A stretch of 64,000 nt of DNA, from the NCBI RefSeq assembly GCF_024679245.1, contig NC_090178.1:9857702-9921701 (forward strand), read 5' to 3'. The position numbers and the translations under genes are program-made. Origin of the DNA: Pseudorasbora parva (Eukaryota; Chordata; Actinopteri; Cypriniformes; Gobionidae). The notes beneath the pieces are model-generated. The model ran no database searches. It was not told where the DNA came from and saw only the letters and a list, made by a program, of their open reading frames with translations. Below, piece by piece: positions 1 through 12,629 of the stretch (its first letter is position 1; each line of letters opens with the position of its first letter).

Positions 1-230
1 TATCTATACAGACAATCTATCGCCTGACTTATTTTTCTTTTCTTTTTGGAAGCCCTTTTCAAATCCACATTTATGGAACAAAAAACAAAAACAAATGTTG
101 TGACGTTGACTGCAGCAGCTTGGTATTTAGATTTAGCATGAGAATTGTTGCTTTTAGTACAAATTTGTTGACTTTGAGGTCATCTATATGCTAGGATAAT
201 CTTAAAGATGGACAAAATGAACTTTTTGCA

Positions 231-425
231 GATACACTGTTAAAAATACCCTTAAATTAAGTACACTCAACTTGGATACTTAAGTAATTTCAACATAAAA
301 TGCATTAATCTGACTTTTTTTGAATCTTGTATAACAAAGTTTTACATTTCTTAACTTATTAAGTTAAAGCTATGCAAATACATTTGTTATAGCTTATTGA
401 TCATATCATTTTTATAGTGTACATG
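231..425. mobile_element. short inverted-terminal MITE relic
   Basis: The stretch is bounded by ATACACTGTTAAAAA on the left and TTTTATAGTGTACA on the right, which are approximate inverted repeats of TACACT-type ends. The interior is AT-rich and non-coding. Similar ends bound the elements at 33773-33947 and 52117-52528. It is degenerate, so the limits are approximate. Confidence 0.4.
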
Positions 426-1440
426 CATTTAAAAATAGTTTTTTTTTTAATGTGAAAATCAACCAATTATATCTTGCACTCAGAGGTGTATCCAAATTTT
501 TGTCCAATCAAATGCTCTTTAGAATGAGAATGTTCCTCCCCCTAATACCATGTGCTCAGCATTAGTAGTGAAGTAGTGAATCATGATTCAGACTCTGATG
601 TAAACTAAAGTCTATTGACTGTGTAAAAAAGAACAAACACTTTGACATGCAAAAAGGAATTGTTAAAAGGAATGTGCACAAGATTGTATATAATAAATGG
701 TTTGTAAAACAGATAATAAAGTTCTCTATTAGTAATTTAAGTAAATTTGTAATATAATGTCACATGTATTAGATATATAGACAAAATTTTGCCAAGAATG
801 TAGTTGTTTTGGGCCTCCATGTGTGTCTTGACTTGAGCGCCTATTTGTCCACAGTCCATCGTGGATTGGTCATTATCTCCTGAACCCTAACTGTACTACA
901 AAAACCTGTCTGATATTATATACTGGAGAACAGAAACTCAGAGGACAAGAATATCAGAAAGTGAAAAAAGTCCGCAGTGCCCCCCTGATATGATACTCAG
1001 TCTTGAAGGTCCAATCCAACACGCGATCATTCCTGGCCCTCCTTTAACCGTTTAGCCCATTAGCTAGCGGCCAGTAATCACTTGTAAGCAGCTCATTATG
1101 ACACGTTTTAAATGAATCCATCTGGGATCAGGGGATTTCAGACGCTCAATAGCAGGACATCTGAAGATATCCTTGACAAGGCCACCCGACAGAGGTAAAA
1201 CTCTGCCGTTTCTGAAGACTTAATGAGCTCTTGAATTACGAAGAGTGTTTTTTTCTAACTTATGGTGAATTGTGATGTGGTCCTGCTTTTGATCACTGAT
1301 TCAGTGTCAGTGTTACTAAAGAAAGAAGGCAAAATGGAGCACAGTAGGATTTTGTTCTCGAGGTTAATTTAACATGCTGCCTACTCAGTATACAATGATA
1401 GTACGTTTATAATGCATCTGATAATATATTTTATGACATT
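426..1440. other. intronic DNA, no gene seen
   Basis: AT-rich up to about 950, then a more balanced block (about 1000-1210) with homeodomain-like TAAT/ATTA words and no recognisable repeat. That block is the only part that looks like a candidate conserved element. No splice-flanked frame was found. Confidence 0.4.
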
Positions 1441-1478
1441 TTATATATAGATATAGATATAGATATATATATATATAT

Positions 1479-1552
<74 letters not shown>
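1441..1552. repeat. compound (TA)n/(TAGA)n microsatellite
   Basis: An imperfect (TAGATA) and (TA) run is followed by about sixteen TAGA units. On the minus strand it reads as a Tyr/Leu/Ser-Ile repeat frame, which is not a gene. Confidence 0.97.
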
Positions 1553-1557
1553 CTTCG

Positions 1558-1602
1558 GAATATATATTTCATGTCTTCCTCTTTGGAAGACATGAAATAT
1601 AT
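1558..1602. repeat. short perfect hairpin
   Basis: ATATTTCATGTCTTCC and its exact reverse complement GGAAGACATGAAATAT are separated by the loop TCTTT, directly after the TAGA microsatellite. It may be the collapsed centre of the degenerate palindromic element that follows. Confidence 0.85.
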
Positions 1603-1689
1603 CACATTTGGAGTCATACTGTATGGGTTATATACAATATAGGCAGTCATTATATGGAAAAAAGCACCATGAGTATTCTGCAAATGTTC

Positions 1690-1797
1690 TCCTTTTATGT
1701 TCCACAGAATAAAGAAAGTCATACGGGTTTGAAACGACATATGATGATGACTTCTATGATGATAGAATTTTCATTTTTGGATAAACGATCCCTTTAA
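1690..1797. mobile_element. right part of a TTAA-flanked palindromic MITE
   Basis: The sequence runs from an AAGAAAGTCATACGGGTTTG-like segment to a right terminus resembling TTTTTGGGTGAACTATCCC followed by TTAA at 1794-1797. These are hallmarks of the family whose intact copy is at 16579-16855. The left part is diverged. Confidence 0.7.
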
Positions 1798-1799
1798 GC

Positions 1800-3070
1800 T
1801 TCAGTAGAAAGCACACAACAGACGTAAAAACAGATATCTTTTCTTTCCCAAGAATCTCGGCTTACCATGCAGATTTTCCCTCGCCGTCTCTCAGTAGAAA
1901 AAAAAAAATCTGTTTTATCTGTCTTTTTGCACTTCTTAAAAGTCACTTCATCAAAGTGATGGATAATACATCCAACAAGATAGCAACGGCAGCAATTACT
2001 GTTCAGCCGTGGCATCACATCGCAGAATACACAAAATATGATTCCCCTTTTAATGCATATGACCTCCAGAATTTATTGCAGGTACGTACATTTATAAGAA
2101 AGTGGATTTTGGCAAGTTGGCACCGGTGAGCCCCCTGGGGTGTGTATTTTATACTGACAGCGAATCAGAGTTATCAGCACCTATCAGATAATGCATTTAT
2201 CATTAAATTTCACATTTGCATTTCAATCTGGAAAGGAAATGAGCATTGGCGGCGTAAGATAAGAGCGGTGGGACGACGGTAATAAACGGTCCCTGTGATC
2301 AGGCAGCCAGCAGGGCTGAGGGGGTCAGTCACACAACGATGGGGGCAAGCGCATACAAAAAGAGGCATCATAGACCAGTTAGGGCTTTCCGGAAGAAAAT
2401 GCTGAGCTTTAAACTCCGGCAGTGTGGTGGGGGCCTAAGCAGCCCAGTGTCTCTCTGATCATGCGTCCTGTGATGCAGTGAGAGAAAGACAATTCCCTCC
2501 CTATTTGTTTTGAATGAATGATTTCAGTTGGTCGTGTCACTCATCTGTGAAAGTGTTACACAAAGAAGCTTGTTCCATAACAACACTAGACTTTTACATT
2601 GAATGAATGAAATGCGACTGTTGCTTGAGTTCTCCAGATATCGGGTCCCTCCTTATCGCCTGCTAGGTGAAAAAGCACAAAAAGCGTCACGATTTCTGCT
2701 GTCACTCATGTTGGTAGTATAAACAGTGCAGGTTTCACTCCTAACTTCAATATTTAGTAGTGTTAGAGGCTTAGTCAACAATTTTGCCTTAGTAAAAATG
2801 GCTAACTCGTCTGAAATAATTTGAGAAGTTGGTTTGATATTTTCAAATCATTTTAGAGCACGATACATTTACGTTTTTTGTTGTTCTTTTTTAAACTTTA
2901 TTTTCTCTATTTTTACATTTTGATTATTTTTGTCATCATCCAACTCTCACTGATAATTTCATAACATGCTTAAATATAATAAAAATCATATAAATCTATT
3001 GTCATACTGTGAGTTTTAAAGTCTAAATACACGTATGTATCATTTAAAAATATGTATGTATGTAAGTGTA
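1800..3070. other. intronic DNA, no gene seen
   Basis: Mostly unique-looking sequence. A GC-balanced, repeat-free block at about 2215-2420 stands out from AT-rich surroundings and is a weak candidate for a conserved non-coding element. Nothing else was recognised. Confidence 0.4.
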
Positions 3071-3074
3071 TATA

Positions 3075-3604
3075 TTGGGGTGTAACGATACCCTCATCTC
3101 ACGATTCGATTGTGTATCACAATACTGAACTCACTATATAATATTTTTGTAATGCTCCAAGACATATGATGAAAGGTTAACACATTTTTTTCTGTTGATT
3201 TAAAATGCTACATGTGGTATCATAATGGGGGTGGAAATGAATAGGCTTGGACTGTACTAGTAAGCCAATGGACAGGACAACCAGAATAAAAATATCATGA
3301 TTCTGAAGCTGAAAATACTGAATTGTTTTAGATGAATATGTTTGCACTCTGTCACTGACTAGATACGTTTAAAATAATGTAGGCCACTTTTTACTGGTAA
3401 CATATAACATATATTATATTCAACATTATATATAGTAGTTTATTGTAATACTGAAACTAAAATTCTGTAAACTTGAATTTTTTTCTCTCAGTAATTTTAA
3501 TTTAGGGTGAACTATTCACAATATATATTTTCACTAGCCGCAATACATATAGTTGCATTTTTGTATTGCGATATATTGTGACACTCTATATTATTGTTAC
3601 ACCC

Positions 3605-3607
<3 letters not shown>
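3075..3607. mobile_element. degenerate hAT-type MITE
   Basis: Left end TTGGGGTGTAACGATA and right end TATTGTTACACCCATT are inverted copies of the GGGGTGTAAC-type hAT terminus. Subterminal CGATTCGATT and GCGATATATTG motifs fit. No coding capacity is left. Target duplications are blurred by the adjoining TG tract. Confidence 0.65.

Positions 3608-3688
<81 letters not shown>
3608..3688. repeat. (TG)n microsatellite
   Basis: About forty uninterrupted TG units lie exactly between the right end of the hAT relic and the left end of a Tc1-like element. Confidence 0.98.
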
Positions 3689-3691
<3 letters not shown>

Positions 3692-3835
3692 ACAGATTAG
3701 TCATAACATTGACCACTGACAGGTGAATAACAGTATCATCTCTTCATCACGGCACCTGTCCTGTTAGTGGGTGGGATATATTAGGCAGCAAGTGAACATT
3801 TTGTCCTCAAAGTTGATGTGTTAGAAGCAGGAAAA

Positions 3836-4013
3836 ATGGCCAAGCGTAAGGATTTTAGTGAGTTTGACAAGGGCCAAATTGTGACAGCTAGACGACTGAG
3901 TCAGAGCATCTCCAAAACTGCATCTCTTGTGGGGGGTTCCCGATCTGCAGTGGTCAGTATCTATCAAAAGTGCTTCAAGGAAGGAACAGTGGTGAACCGG
4001 CGACAGGGTCATT
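3836..4013 (+). pseudogene. Tc1-like transposase, N-terminal HTH fragment
   Basis: The frame starting [16 protein letters not shown] is the paired-like helix-turn-helix that binds the element's ends, and it continues to NRRQGH and a stop. In intact members the frame would continue into the second HTH and the DDE catalytic core, most of which is deleted here. I chose the internal Met at the conserved MAKRKD rather than the upstream in-frame Met. Confidence 0.85.
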
Positions 4014-4187
4014 GATGCATTTTGGGGACTGAAGGCTAGCCCGTGTGATCTGATCAAACAGACGAGCTACTGTAGCTCAAATTTCTTAAGAAGTTAATGC
4101 TGGTTCTGATAGAAAGGTGTCAGGCTGCACTCTGGGAAGAAGGCAAGCCGGTTTCAGCAGGACAATGCGCCCTGGCACAAAGCAAAA

Positions 4188-4448
4188 ATGGTTCAGGAAT
4201 GGTTTCAGGAGTTAACTTGGCCTCCAAATTCCCCAGATCTCAATCCAATCGAGCATCTGTGGGATGTGCTGAACAAACAAGTCCGATCAATGAAGGCCCC
4301 ACCTCACAACTTACAGCCATTAAAGGATCTGCTGCTAACATCTTTGTGCCAGATACCACAGCACACCTTCAGGAGTCTAGTGGAGTCCATGCCTCGATGG
4401 GTCAGGGCTGTTTTGGCAGAAAAAGCCTCCTTTACACAACATATATGA
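4188..4448 (+). pseudogene. Tc1-like transposase, C-terminal fragment
   Basis: The 86-residue frame contains WPPNSPDLNPIEHLWDVL, the signature around the last catalytic Glu of the DDE triad, and continues nearly to the element's end. The preceding catalytic Asp lies upstream of this start (QQDNAP-like, read from 4157 on). It is the remnant of the transposase whose N-terminus is at 3836. Confidence 0.88.
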
Positions 4449-4478
4449 ATAGTCATAATGTTATGCCTGATCGGTGTA

Positions 4479-4655
4479 TATATAAATATATTTATTTTTA
4501 TATTTTCCGGTTTTCAGTTTAATTAGTTAGTGTTAGTAATTTTGTTGAATGTTAGTGACATTTTAATAACTAAAAAAAAACATGTTCCGTTTGTTTTTAG
4601 TTTTAGTTGTTTTAGTACATCAAGTTAAAACTAAAGGAAAATAAGAAATGCTGCC
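4479..4655. repeat. left half of an older repeat interrupted by the hAT at 4664
   Basis: TTTTAGTTTTAGTTG-type AT-rich sequence resumes in kind at 5510-5640 (TTTATTTTATTTCAG, ending in an ATAATAACCCTGC-like stretch). The two parts are separated precisely by the hAT element and its target duplication, so they look like one older repeat split by insertion. Confidence 0.5.
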
Positions 4656-4663
4656 TTGGCAAT

Positions 4664-5501
4664 TAGAGGATGGATACCCGACCCGAGCCCGACGGGCTCT
4701 GACGGTACCCGACGGGTCGGGACAGATATTTAGAAATGACGTTGGGGTTCGGGTCGGGCTCGGACACGTCAGCGCGAAAAGGCATTGAACCTTTTACATT
4801 TAAAACTGCTTATTATGCAAGTAGCCAATGGGCCTGTTTAACTTGATGCAATGGTTTGTTTTTGTGATTAAAATAAATGTAAAACGTTACCCTTTTTAAC
4901 ATCCGTCTTCCTGCATGCGGAAATTTGTTTGTCGCCATGACAACAATGCGCAACACGTGCGTGCATATTGCCCGCGGCATCCTTGTCATTCCAGTGAGCG
5001 CAACTTGGCAGCAGGACAGCCTTGAAGCCATCCACAGTTGATGCAATCCTTTTTCTGCATAAAACCTCGATTAGCCTAAACTTTTATGGATAGATTATGT
5101 AAATAGTTCCCATGTTGCAGTTTAGGAACCATACAGTTTGAGAAAATTGGTAAGATGACTTTCATTTCAATAAGCATTTCAATTGTGTTACGTTAATGTT
5201 TTGTTAGCTTGGGCCATTTTTAGCAGACCTTTGTTCATTTCATTTCAGTTGGCTATTTGATTGGGCTCTGTGTAAGGTTTGATGCCCCATGCGCGTGCTG
5301 ATGCGCTAGTCTGTAAACATTTCAGAATGCCTTCCTATAGTTGCTTGATAAAAGCATTAGTATATGAGGAAAAAAAGATTTTAACTGTCGGGCTCGGACA
5401 TAAATATTTTAATGCCTGTCGGGCTCGGATCGGGTTCGGTTACTGCTCTGTCAGACACGGGCCGGGCTCGGACAGAAAAATGCGGCCCGATCCGCACTCT
5501 A
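4664..5501. mobile_element. hAT-type non-autonomous element with GC-rich subterminal repeats
   Basis: Flanked by a perfect 8-bp duplication TTGGCAAT (4656-4663 and 5502-5509), as expected for hAT. Both ends begin TAGAG in inverted orientation and then carry CCCGACCCGAGCCCGACGGG-like repeats. The middle is AT-rich and non-coding, apart from short chance frames. The 838-bp length and lack of a transposase mark it as non-autonomous. Confidence 0.9.
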
Positions 5502-5644
5502 TTGGCAATTACCGCTGAAATAAAAGTTTACGTTTTTTTGTCTATTTTATTTTATTTCAGTTAACATTAATTTTATTTTAAAGTAAAGAAAATGTTTTTA
5601 TTCTTTTGATTTTAGTTTAACTATAATAACCCTGCTTTGCAGAA

Positions 5645-5920
5645 TATCCAGGTTACAAAAGTAGATGGTGATTTATATTGTAATTCTGAATCCTGACAGT
5701 ATAAAAGCATAAAAGAACCATGAAAGTAGTCCATATAAATTGAGATACATTCCACATCTCCAAGTATTCTGAAGTTATTTGATATCGTCATGCGAGGATC
5801 AGACTGATATTTAAAGCACTATTCACGGAAAATCTTGCCTGTAGCTTTTAAACCTCATTCAAGCCACATGAGGGTGAGTAGAGAATGACAGAATTTTCAT
5901 TTTTGCCTGAACTATCCCTT
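5645..5920. mobile_element. right arm of a TTAA-flanked MITE
   Basis: Ends with CATGAGGGTGAGTAGAGAAT, then GAATTTTCATTTTTGCCTGAAC and TATCCC, abutting TTAA at 5921-5924. Upstream sequence resembles the long-armed subfamily but no left terminus is visible. Confidence 0.65.
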
Positions 5921-5929
5921 TTAATCTAG

Positions 5930-7079
5930 TTTGTCAGATTCATCTCAATGCTGAATTTCATATTTACCTCCCACCACGATCTTTCTGATAGCGCCGGCGC
6001 TTGCTAATGCTGCTGATAATCTTGTTACATTACACAGATAAGATCTATTCTACATGCCCCATTCGCTCCTCACAGAGACATTACTGTCAAACTCCGGCAG
6101 GAATGTGGATTTCTGGGAAAATAGAATGCAAATGAGAAAATCGCCCAACAGGAAATAACCCTCTCAGAATACAGGATATGACATCGCTCACACAGCTGCA
6201 TCACTGTCTCCTGGGGAGCAGTACAGTGGACATTAATCTCCGCACGTAATAACCGCATTCACTTTCACATCATGTCTTCTTCTGAAAGGCCATTTCCCCC
6301 CTTTCATTCCTCCCATTGTGTTGGAAAAGTCAGATGGGCATGCTATAATTTTAAATAAAGATGGGAATCACACCATCAAATATGAACATCTCAAATTACA
6401 TGACGTCCTGTTCACAGCGATTAAAAGCAAATTTATTTAGTTTAAGAGACTACCTAGTTATTGCTTTATTTATTTTATTTTTTTACTCCTCTTAATCTGG
6501 ACTCTTTGTTACTGCCCGGCTTAAGTTAAAATGTATGATTGCGATCGGCAACAGATAATTCTTTAATTGTTCAGTGCGAATGGGATATTTAATAGAGAGT
6601 ACATCAAAAGAAGGACAGTATCTTAATGAAGAGGCTCAAACAGGTGGTTCCTGCTTTAAGAATCTTTTAAAACCAATTTCAGGATTTGCTTTAGGAGTGA
6701 AAACTTCACGTGCTTCAATGTTAAAGGGGTCAGTCTTTTACATGGTACCTGTCGACCTGATTGGCCAAACTTTGCTTGCGATCTTGTCTGTGTGTCATTT
6801 TCTTTTTACACGAAAGGTGTGTCAAACACAAAACATGCTGTATCTCTGAGGTGATTGCTGTAATTTTGTGTTACATATATACAGTAAGTTTATATTGTAT
6901 TTGTTTTAGTTGTAATTTATTTCCAGACTTATTTCAGTTTATTATGATAAAAAAATTAACTAATCACAATAAATAGTACATTTTCACTCCATAATTATAA
7001 TTTAAAAAAAGATGAATCCTTTTTAAAGCTACAAAAGTTATAGAGAGTGATTTTCTCTCTTTTGTTCTTTGTTTTACAT
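5930..7079. other. intronic DNA, possible conserved block
   Basis: No gene recognised. About 6060-6260 is repeat-free with ATGCAAAT (octamer-like), CATTAATC and GTAATAACC words and looks unlike the decayed repeats around it. It is a weak candidate regulatory element. The rest is AT-rich. Confidence 0.35.
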
Positions 7080-7581
7080 TAATGACAGACAGCAGCAGGT
7101 TTATTAGGCTGTTGTCACTTTAAGATCTGAATGCACATGATCTGGATCTGACACATCCTATGACCTACGTCACATACTCTTTTTGACATTTTAAGACTAT
7201 TTAACTCATTTAAGACATTTGGGCATAATTTTGTGTGGTTTTAAGCACGGAAGAGAACTCAATGCAGCCGTTAAACGTGCTTGGGGCATCTGTTATTTTA
7301 CTCACACTGCTATCCACCATCCCATTTAAAAAACTATTTTTCTTAGGCTTGTTAACTTACTTTGACTTTTCCGTCATTCATGTGTTGAGCGTATCGAGTC
7401 TCGTATCGAGTCTCGTATTGCACGAAGGAGGACAACAATGCCCTATTGATATTTTGTCCCACCGCATCATATACTGTAGTGCAGCCAAAGGATGATGAAA
7501 AAACAGATGCATTAAATATTTTAATCTGTTAATTTGAGAAAATAGTATTGCATGCGTTAACACATTAATTTTGACAGCCTT
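7080..7581. mobile_element. hAT relic
   Basis: The right end, read in reverse, is GGCTGTCAAAATTAATGTGT followed by TAACGC, a familiar fish hAT terminus. Inside is GCAGGTTTATTAGGCTG, also present at 21733-21753 with CCCTTTAAGAGCT after it, tying both to one family. The left terminus is not identified. Confidence 0.5.
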
Positions 7582-8297
7582 ACTTTTGTACACGGCACAA
7601 GCTGATATGATCCTGTTGCACCTGAACACTGTTAACCTGAACAAATTTAAAGTTAAGAATTTTTAAGTTTAAGTAATCAGAACTTGCAGATTTTTATTTT
7701 GCATACATACATTTGAATTGCTCTTAACTCTTAATATTTGAGTAAGCTAATTCATGAATTATCATGTAATCTCAATTTGAATATTTTATTGGTGACGGCA
7801 TTTTAACAGCATTATATCTTTTAACAGCATTAGCATAGCATATCAATTGTTGAATGAGGGCAGCATTATAAAACATTTAACATATATCTGTTCTCAAACT
7901 AAGGTCATGCTCAACTCGTCACTGTGATGGAAACCGTACAAAAAAACAACAACATAATGACACAATTCTAAACAAGCATAACAAAACATTAAACACTACT
8001 TAATCTCCAAATTAACATTAATCTTGCACTAAAAACATTATATAACGCTTCATTTTAGCATTTACTCGCCCCTTTCAGAGTCATGGCAAAGCATGCTGGG
8101 AAATACAAATCCCATACCATTTCAGATAAATTTGTCTAAATTAAAAGAAACAAATTAATAAAATCCAAAACAATGAAGCAATTCATATTCAATTCATATA
8201 AAAATAAAGTTCTAAATACTTATAAAAGTTAATTTGACTCAATTTATTTAATTGGAGTCGGCTCTACTCAAACCAATGAATTATTTTGAGCGTTAGG
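7582..8297. other. AT-rich intronic DNA
   Basis: Nothing coding. It contains the motif AAGCATGCTGGGAAATAC near 8090, common in old vertebrate repeats, but no ends or target duplications could be defined. Confidence 0.35.
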
Positions 8298-8305
8298 GTT
8301 TACAG

Positions 8306-9356
8306 TAGGGGTGTAACAATTAGTTTCAACTTCGATTCGTATCACGATTTGAGGTTGTCGATACGATTCAAGGACGATATTGGTTCATTTAAAACGATAC
8401 GATCTGAAACGATTCAGTGACTTGAAATCGATTCAGTAACTTTTTAGCCAAAAATTTAAATCAGTGTGACTGAAATAAATACGTGCAGGTGAAGTTTCCT
8501 AATTCCTGTTGTTTCTTTTAAGGGAATCGGGTATCAATTAATTTTGGATATAAAACAATTAACAATTAATGGCAAATGTGTTCACATTTTATTTGAATAA
8601 AGTGCAACCAACAGTTAAGGTTGAATTTACAGGAAGTTAACCTTTTCTGCTCTCATTTTCAAAAAGTAAGTGCAACCAACATACTACTACTGCTACTTCT
8701 GCTTGTTTTTAAAAATAAAAATATTACAATATTAATATCAAAAATAAAGTGAAACTAACATCTCTTCAGGTTTAATTAACAGTAGGCTTACCTGCTACTT
8801 TTGCGGTTGTTTTCAACATAAAATTAATAAAAATATAAAATAAATATCAAAAATAAAGTGCAACCAACATCTCTTCATGTTGAATGAGCAGTGGCTGAAC
8901 CTGCTACTACTACAAACAGCGAGCGACTTATTAAGAACATCTCCGTCTTTTACTAAAGCCAAAGTGTTTGCACGTACTGGACCGCAATGGTGGCTTGATA
9001 ATTTCTCAGTCGTTGGCTTCTGCTCTGTCATCCGCTGTCATGACAAATCCTGTCAGTGCTAGGTTTTGTTTTCTTTGCACTGCTGCTAGCGCGTGGCTGA
9101 CGTCACATATAGGCAGACTGAGTAACGTTTAACGCCTTTAAAAGTGCAAAGAAAAAACATCCATATAAAGTCTAACATGCTTCAATCAAACGCATAATTT
9201 CCTATTATTTATACAATCGATTGATTACCTTTTAAAACGATATTAGATCGATATATGTTGTCCAGAAGGCCAACTTGCCGAGCACAGATCGATGTAGTTG
9301 GATCATACGAATATAAATCGATACATCGATGTAGTAGATGAATCATTAAACCCCTA
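8306..9356. mobile_element. hAT-type non-autonomous element (copy A)
   Basis: Left end TAGGGGTGTAACAATTAG and right end ATGAATCATTAAACCCCTA are inverted. Flanking octamers GTTTACAG and GTTAACAC match at 6 of 8 positions. Subterminal CGATTCGTATCACGATT motifs are typical of this family. The same element lies in opposite orientation at 34505-35900. Within it, about 8595-8900 shows three roughly 100-bp tandem units starting AAATAAAGTGCAACCAAC. Confidence 0.82.
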
Positions 9357-10302
<946 letters not shown>

Positions 10303-10361
10303 CGTATAATGTGAGTTAAGCACCAAAAGGATGTACTTTATTTTAAAATGAGCATTTTGAC

Positions 10362-11489
10362 TAGAGGTCGTCCGATAGCTAGGTTGGACCACATTTGCCA
10401 ATAACCGATTAATCGACCGATAGTTTTTAAAATAGATACTGGATAAAACATAACACCAAGTAAAATAGTGCTGAACTTTATTGCAAGAAATAAATCAAAA
10501 ACATTACTGAACCATGAAAATGTGTTAAATTGCATATGCAAATATGAATATATTCAAATGATAAGTTCTAACAGAAAAAAACTAAACCATTAAAATATTA
10601 CAAGTAAATGTTTCTTTAACCTAGAAACATGTATGTGAATGTCATAGGTAACAGACTGCAAGTCCCATTTGTTAACAAGGATGTATTAGCTTATATAGCT
10701 AGCTTACATGAACTAAATGCATTATGCAATATACATTTTACAGTAATACATTAATATTTGAGCAATACAATTGTACCGTAATCATTCATGCAAGTTCATA
10801 GTGTATAAAAAGGTTAACAGATAAAACTAACAATGAATAATACTTCTACAGCATTTATTAACCTTACTTAATGTTAAAAACAGACTAATAATGTATTATA
10901 TTAAGTGTTATTTCATATTCATCCAAATAGCTTTTTTAGAACACTTGATGGTTTTCTAATCAAAATAACAAAATATGTATTGAAATCGAATGTGTTTCTG
11001 ATTTTTTACATTTCTGTCAGATGCATGACCATAAAGTCAGGTGTTTAACATCACTAGTTGTTACATCGTTTTAACTGCTTGAGGTAACCGTTAGCGTCCT
11101 GTCAGCCTCGATGACACGGCACATACATACTGCTGTTCTTTCCCTGCTAAAGCATTTAAAATGATTTGGCAACATGTACTGAAGTGTTCTGTATTCATAC
11201 CGTTTGACTTTCGGTGTTTTAAACGCGCATCTGATGTGTCGGCGCGCTCTGTGCAGCATGTGCTGTGAAGCGCGGAGCCTCACGTGTTAATGTAAACAAC
11301 GTCAGCGACGTTTTTTTATTTGCCGTCTAGAGGACGCTCTCATGCTATATAATGCCACAGACCCTTCTCAGAGCTCTCGTAGGCTACTGTGGAATGACAG
11401 CGCACCCTTCTCAGCCGCTAAAACTATCGGTATTGATTTTTGCCGATAACGATTGTTCCCCCAATCATGAATGAATAGGTCAACCTCTA
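10362..11489. mobile_element. hAT-type non-autonomous element with perfect target duplication
   Basis: The octamer ATTTTGAC flanks both sides (10354-10361, 11490-11497). Ends TAGAGGTCGTCCGATAG and, inverted, TAGAGGTTGACCTATTC are of hAT type. CGATTAATCGACCGATAG and AACTATCGGTATTGATTT are subterminal. The interior is AT-rich with a CpG-richer part near 11210-11400 and no transposase frame. Confidence 0.92.
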
Positions 11490-11499
11490 ATTTTGACTA

Positions 11500-12221
11500 T
11501 TATTTATATTCTGAGAATGATTGAAGAAATGATGATGAATGGAAAATCTTGATAATCATGATTATCCAATAAGCATTGAGTAGGCCTAACCCTCATCTAG
11601 ACCCAGTCACCTTGAGGACTGAGACACCTCCTCGTGGGCGGCTCTGTAAGCTCAGCAGTGCCTGTCGGACACAGTTGGTTCAGTCTCTGTGAGCCATCTG
11701 GACCCGGGCCACGAGCAGAACATGGGCAGGTTCTGCTGAAGAAGCCCTAAAGTTATAAAGGAGCAGGTAGCACACAGACAAGCAGGAAGCACGTCCTCAC
11801 AGACAGGAAGCGTGTATAGATTTCTTGTTCTCCACTCAGCCCACCTGTACGTGGAGCTGACACGGTGTCCGCCCTTGACCGGACCCCCTCACCCGCCCCA
11901 AACAATAGCCGCTTCAGCTTTAATGCACATATGTCATGCTAAGTGAATTTGTGGAGCAGATGGTCACGATAGCATGGCAGGTGCCTCGACAAATGTTTGC
12001 GTTTGCTGTGCTGCTATTTATATCGGCGCAAAACACAGCGGCACAAATATTTGAAAAGGCCATTGGGTGTTTTTTCAACATGCGTCACAATTATCAACGT
12101 GTCTTTTTTTTTTTGTTCTTCCCAGCCCAAAACAAACAGATGGCAGTTATGGGTTCACTGCTAACCGCCTTAGATTTCTGTGCTGATCTGAAAATACACG
12201 GCAAAAAGATGGATGAAGGTC
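11500..12221. other. repeat-poor intronic DNA
   Basis: The part at 11590-11930 is GC-balanced, unique-looking and non-coding. No splice-flanked frame. A possible conserved element, not demonstrable from one sequence. Confidence 0.35.
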
Positions 12222-12434
12222 TTAAAGGAATAGTTCACCCAAAAATAAATATTTTGTCATCATTTACTCGTGTCGTTCCAAGCCTGCATGACACACAAAA
12301 GGAGATGTTTATGCTACTTTTCAATCTAATGAAAGCAAATGAGGCTACAAAAATGCCAAGAAAGCACTCTTTTTCACTTCTTAGGGTGTGTGTGTGTGTG
12401 TGTGTGTGTGCGTGTGTGTGCGTGTGTGTGCGTG

Positions 12435-12483
<49 letters not shown>

Positions 12484-12628
12484 CTTATTGACTCGTTTTC
12501 CTTAAAACAAATTCAGTTTGCTTGTGAAACCACTTGTGACTTGTTTTCAGAGAATGTGTATTTATTATTAATGTATTTTGAAGAAAGTCACACACGTTTG
12601 GAATGACGTGAGGGTGAGTAAATGATGG
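12222..12628. mobile_element. TTAA MITE expanded by a microsatellite
   Basis: The left terminus TTAAAGGAATAGTTCACCC starts at 12222. The matching right arm ends GACGTGAGGGTGAGTAAATG. The centre of the palindrome has been replaced by a TG/CGTG tract (12387-12480). The right terminus is replaced by the arm of the next inverted-repeat unit. Confidence 0.8.
12387..12480. repeat. (TG)n with CG-interrupted units
   Basis: Alternating purine-pyrimidine tract in which TGTGTGTGCG repeats about four times and is then followed by pure TG. It produces Cys/Val pseudo-frames. Confidence 0.97.
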
Positions 12629-12629
12629 A

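Larger units (their letters stand above)
3689..4478 (+). mobile_element. internally deleted Tc1-like transposon
   Basis: Inverted ends TACACAGATTAGTCATAACA (left) and the complementary CATAATGTTATGCCTGATCG followed by GTGTA (right) belong to a vertebrate Tc1-like family. The remaining length is about 790 bp, against roughly 1.6 kb expected. Two internal deletions are visible: one after the helix-turn-helix coding region (near 4125) and one joining AAGCCGG to TTTCAGCAGGAC (near 4153). It cannot encode an active transposase. Confidence 0.9.
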
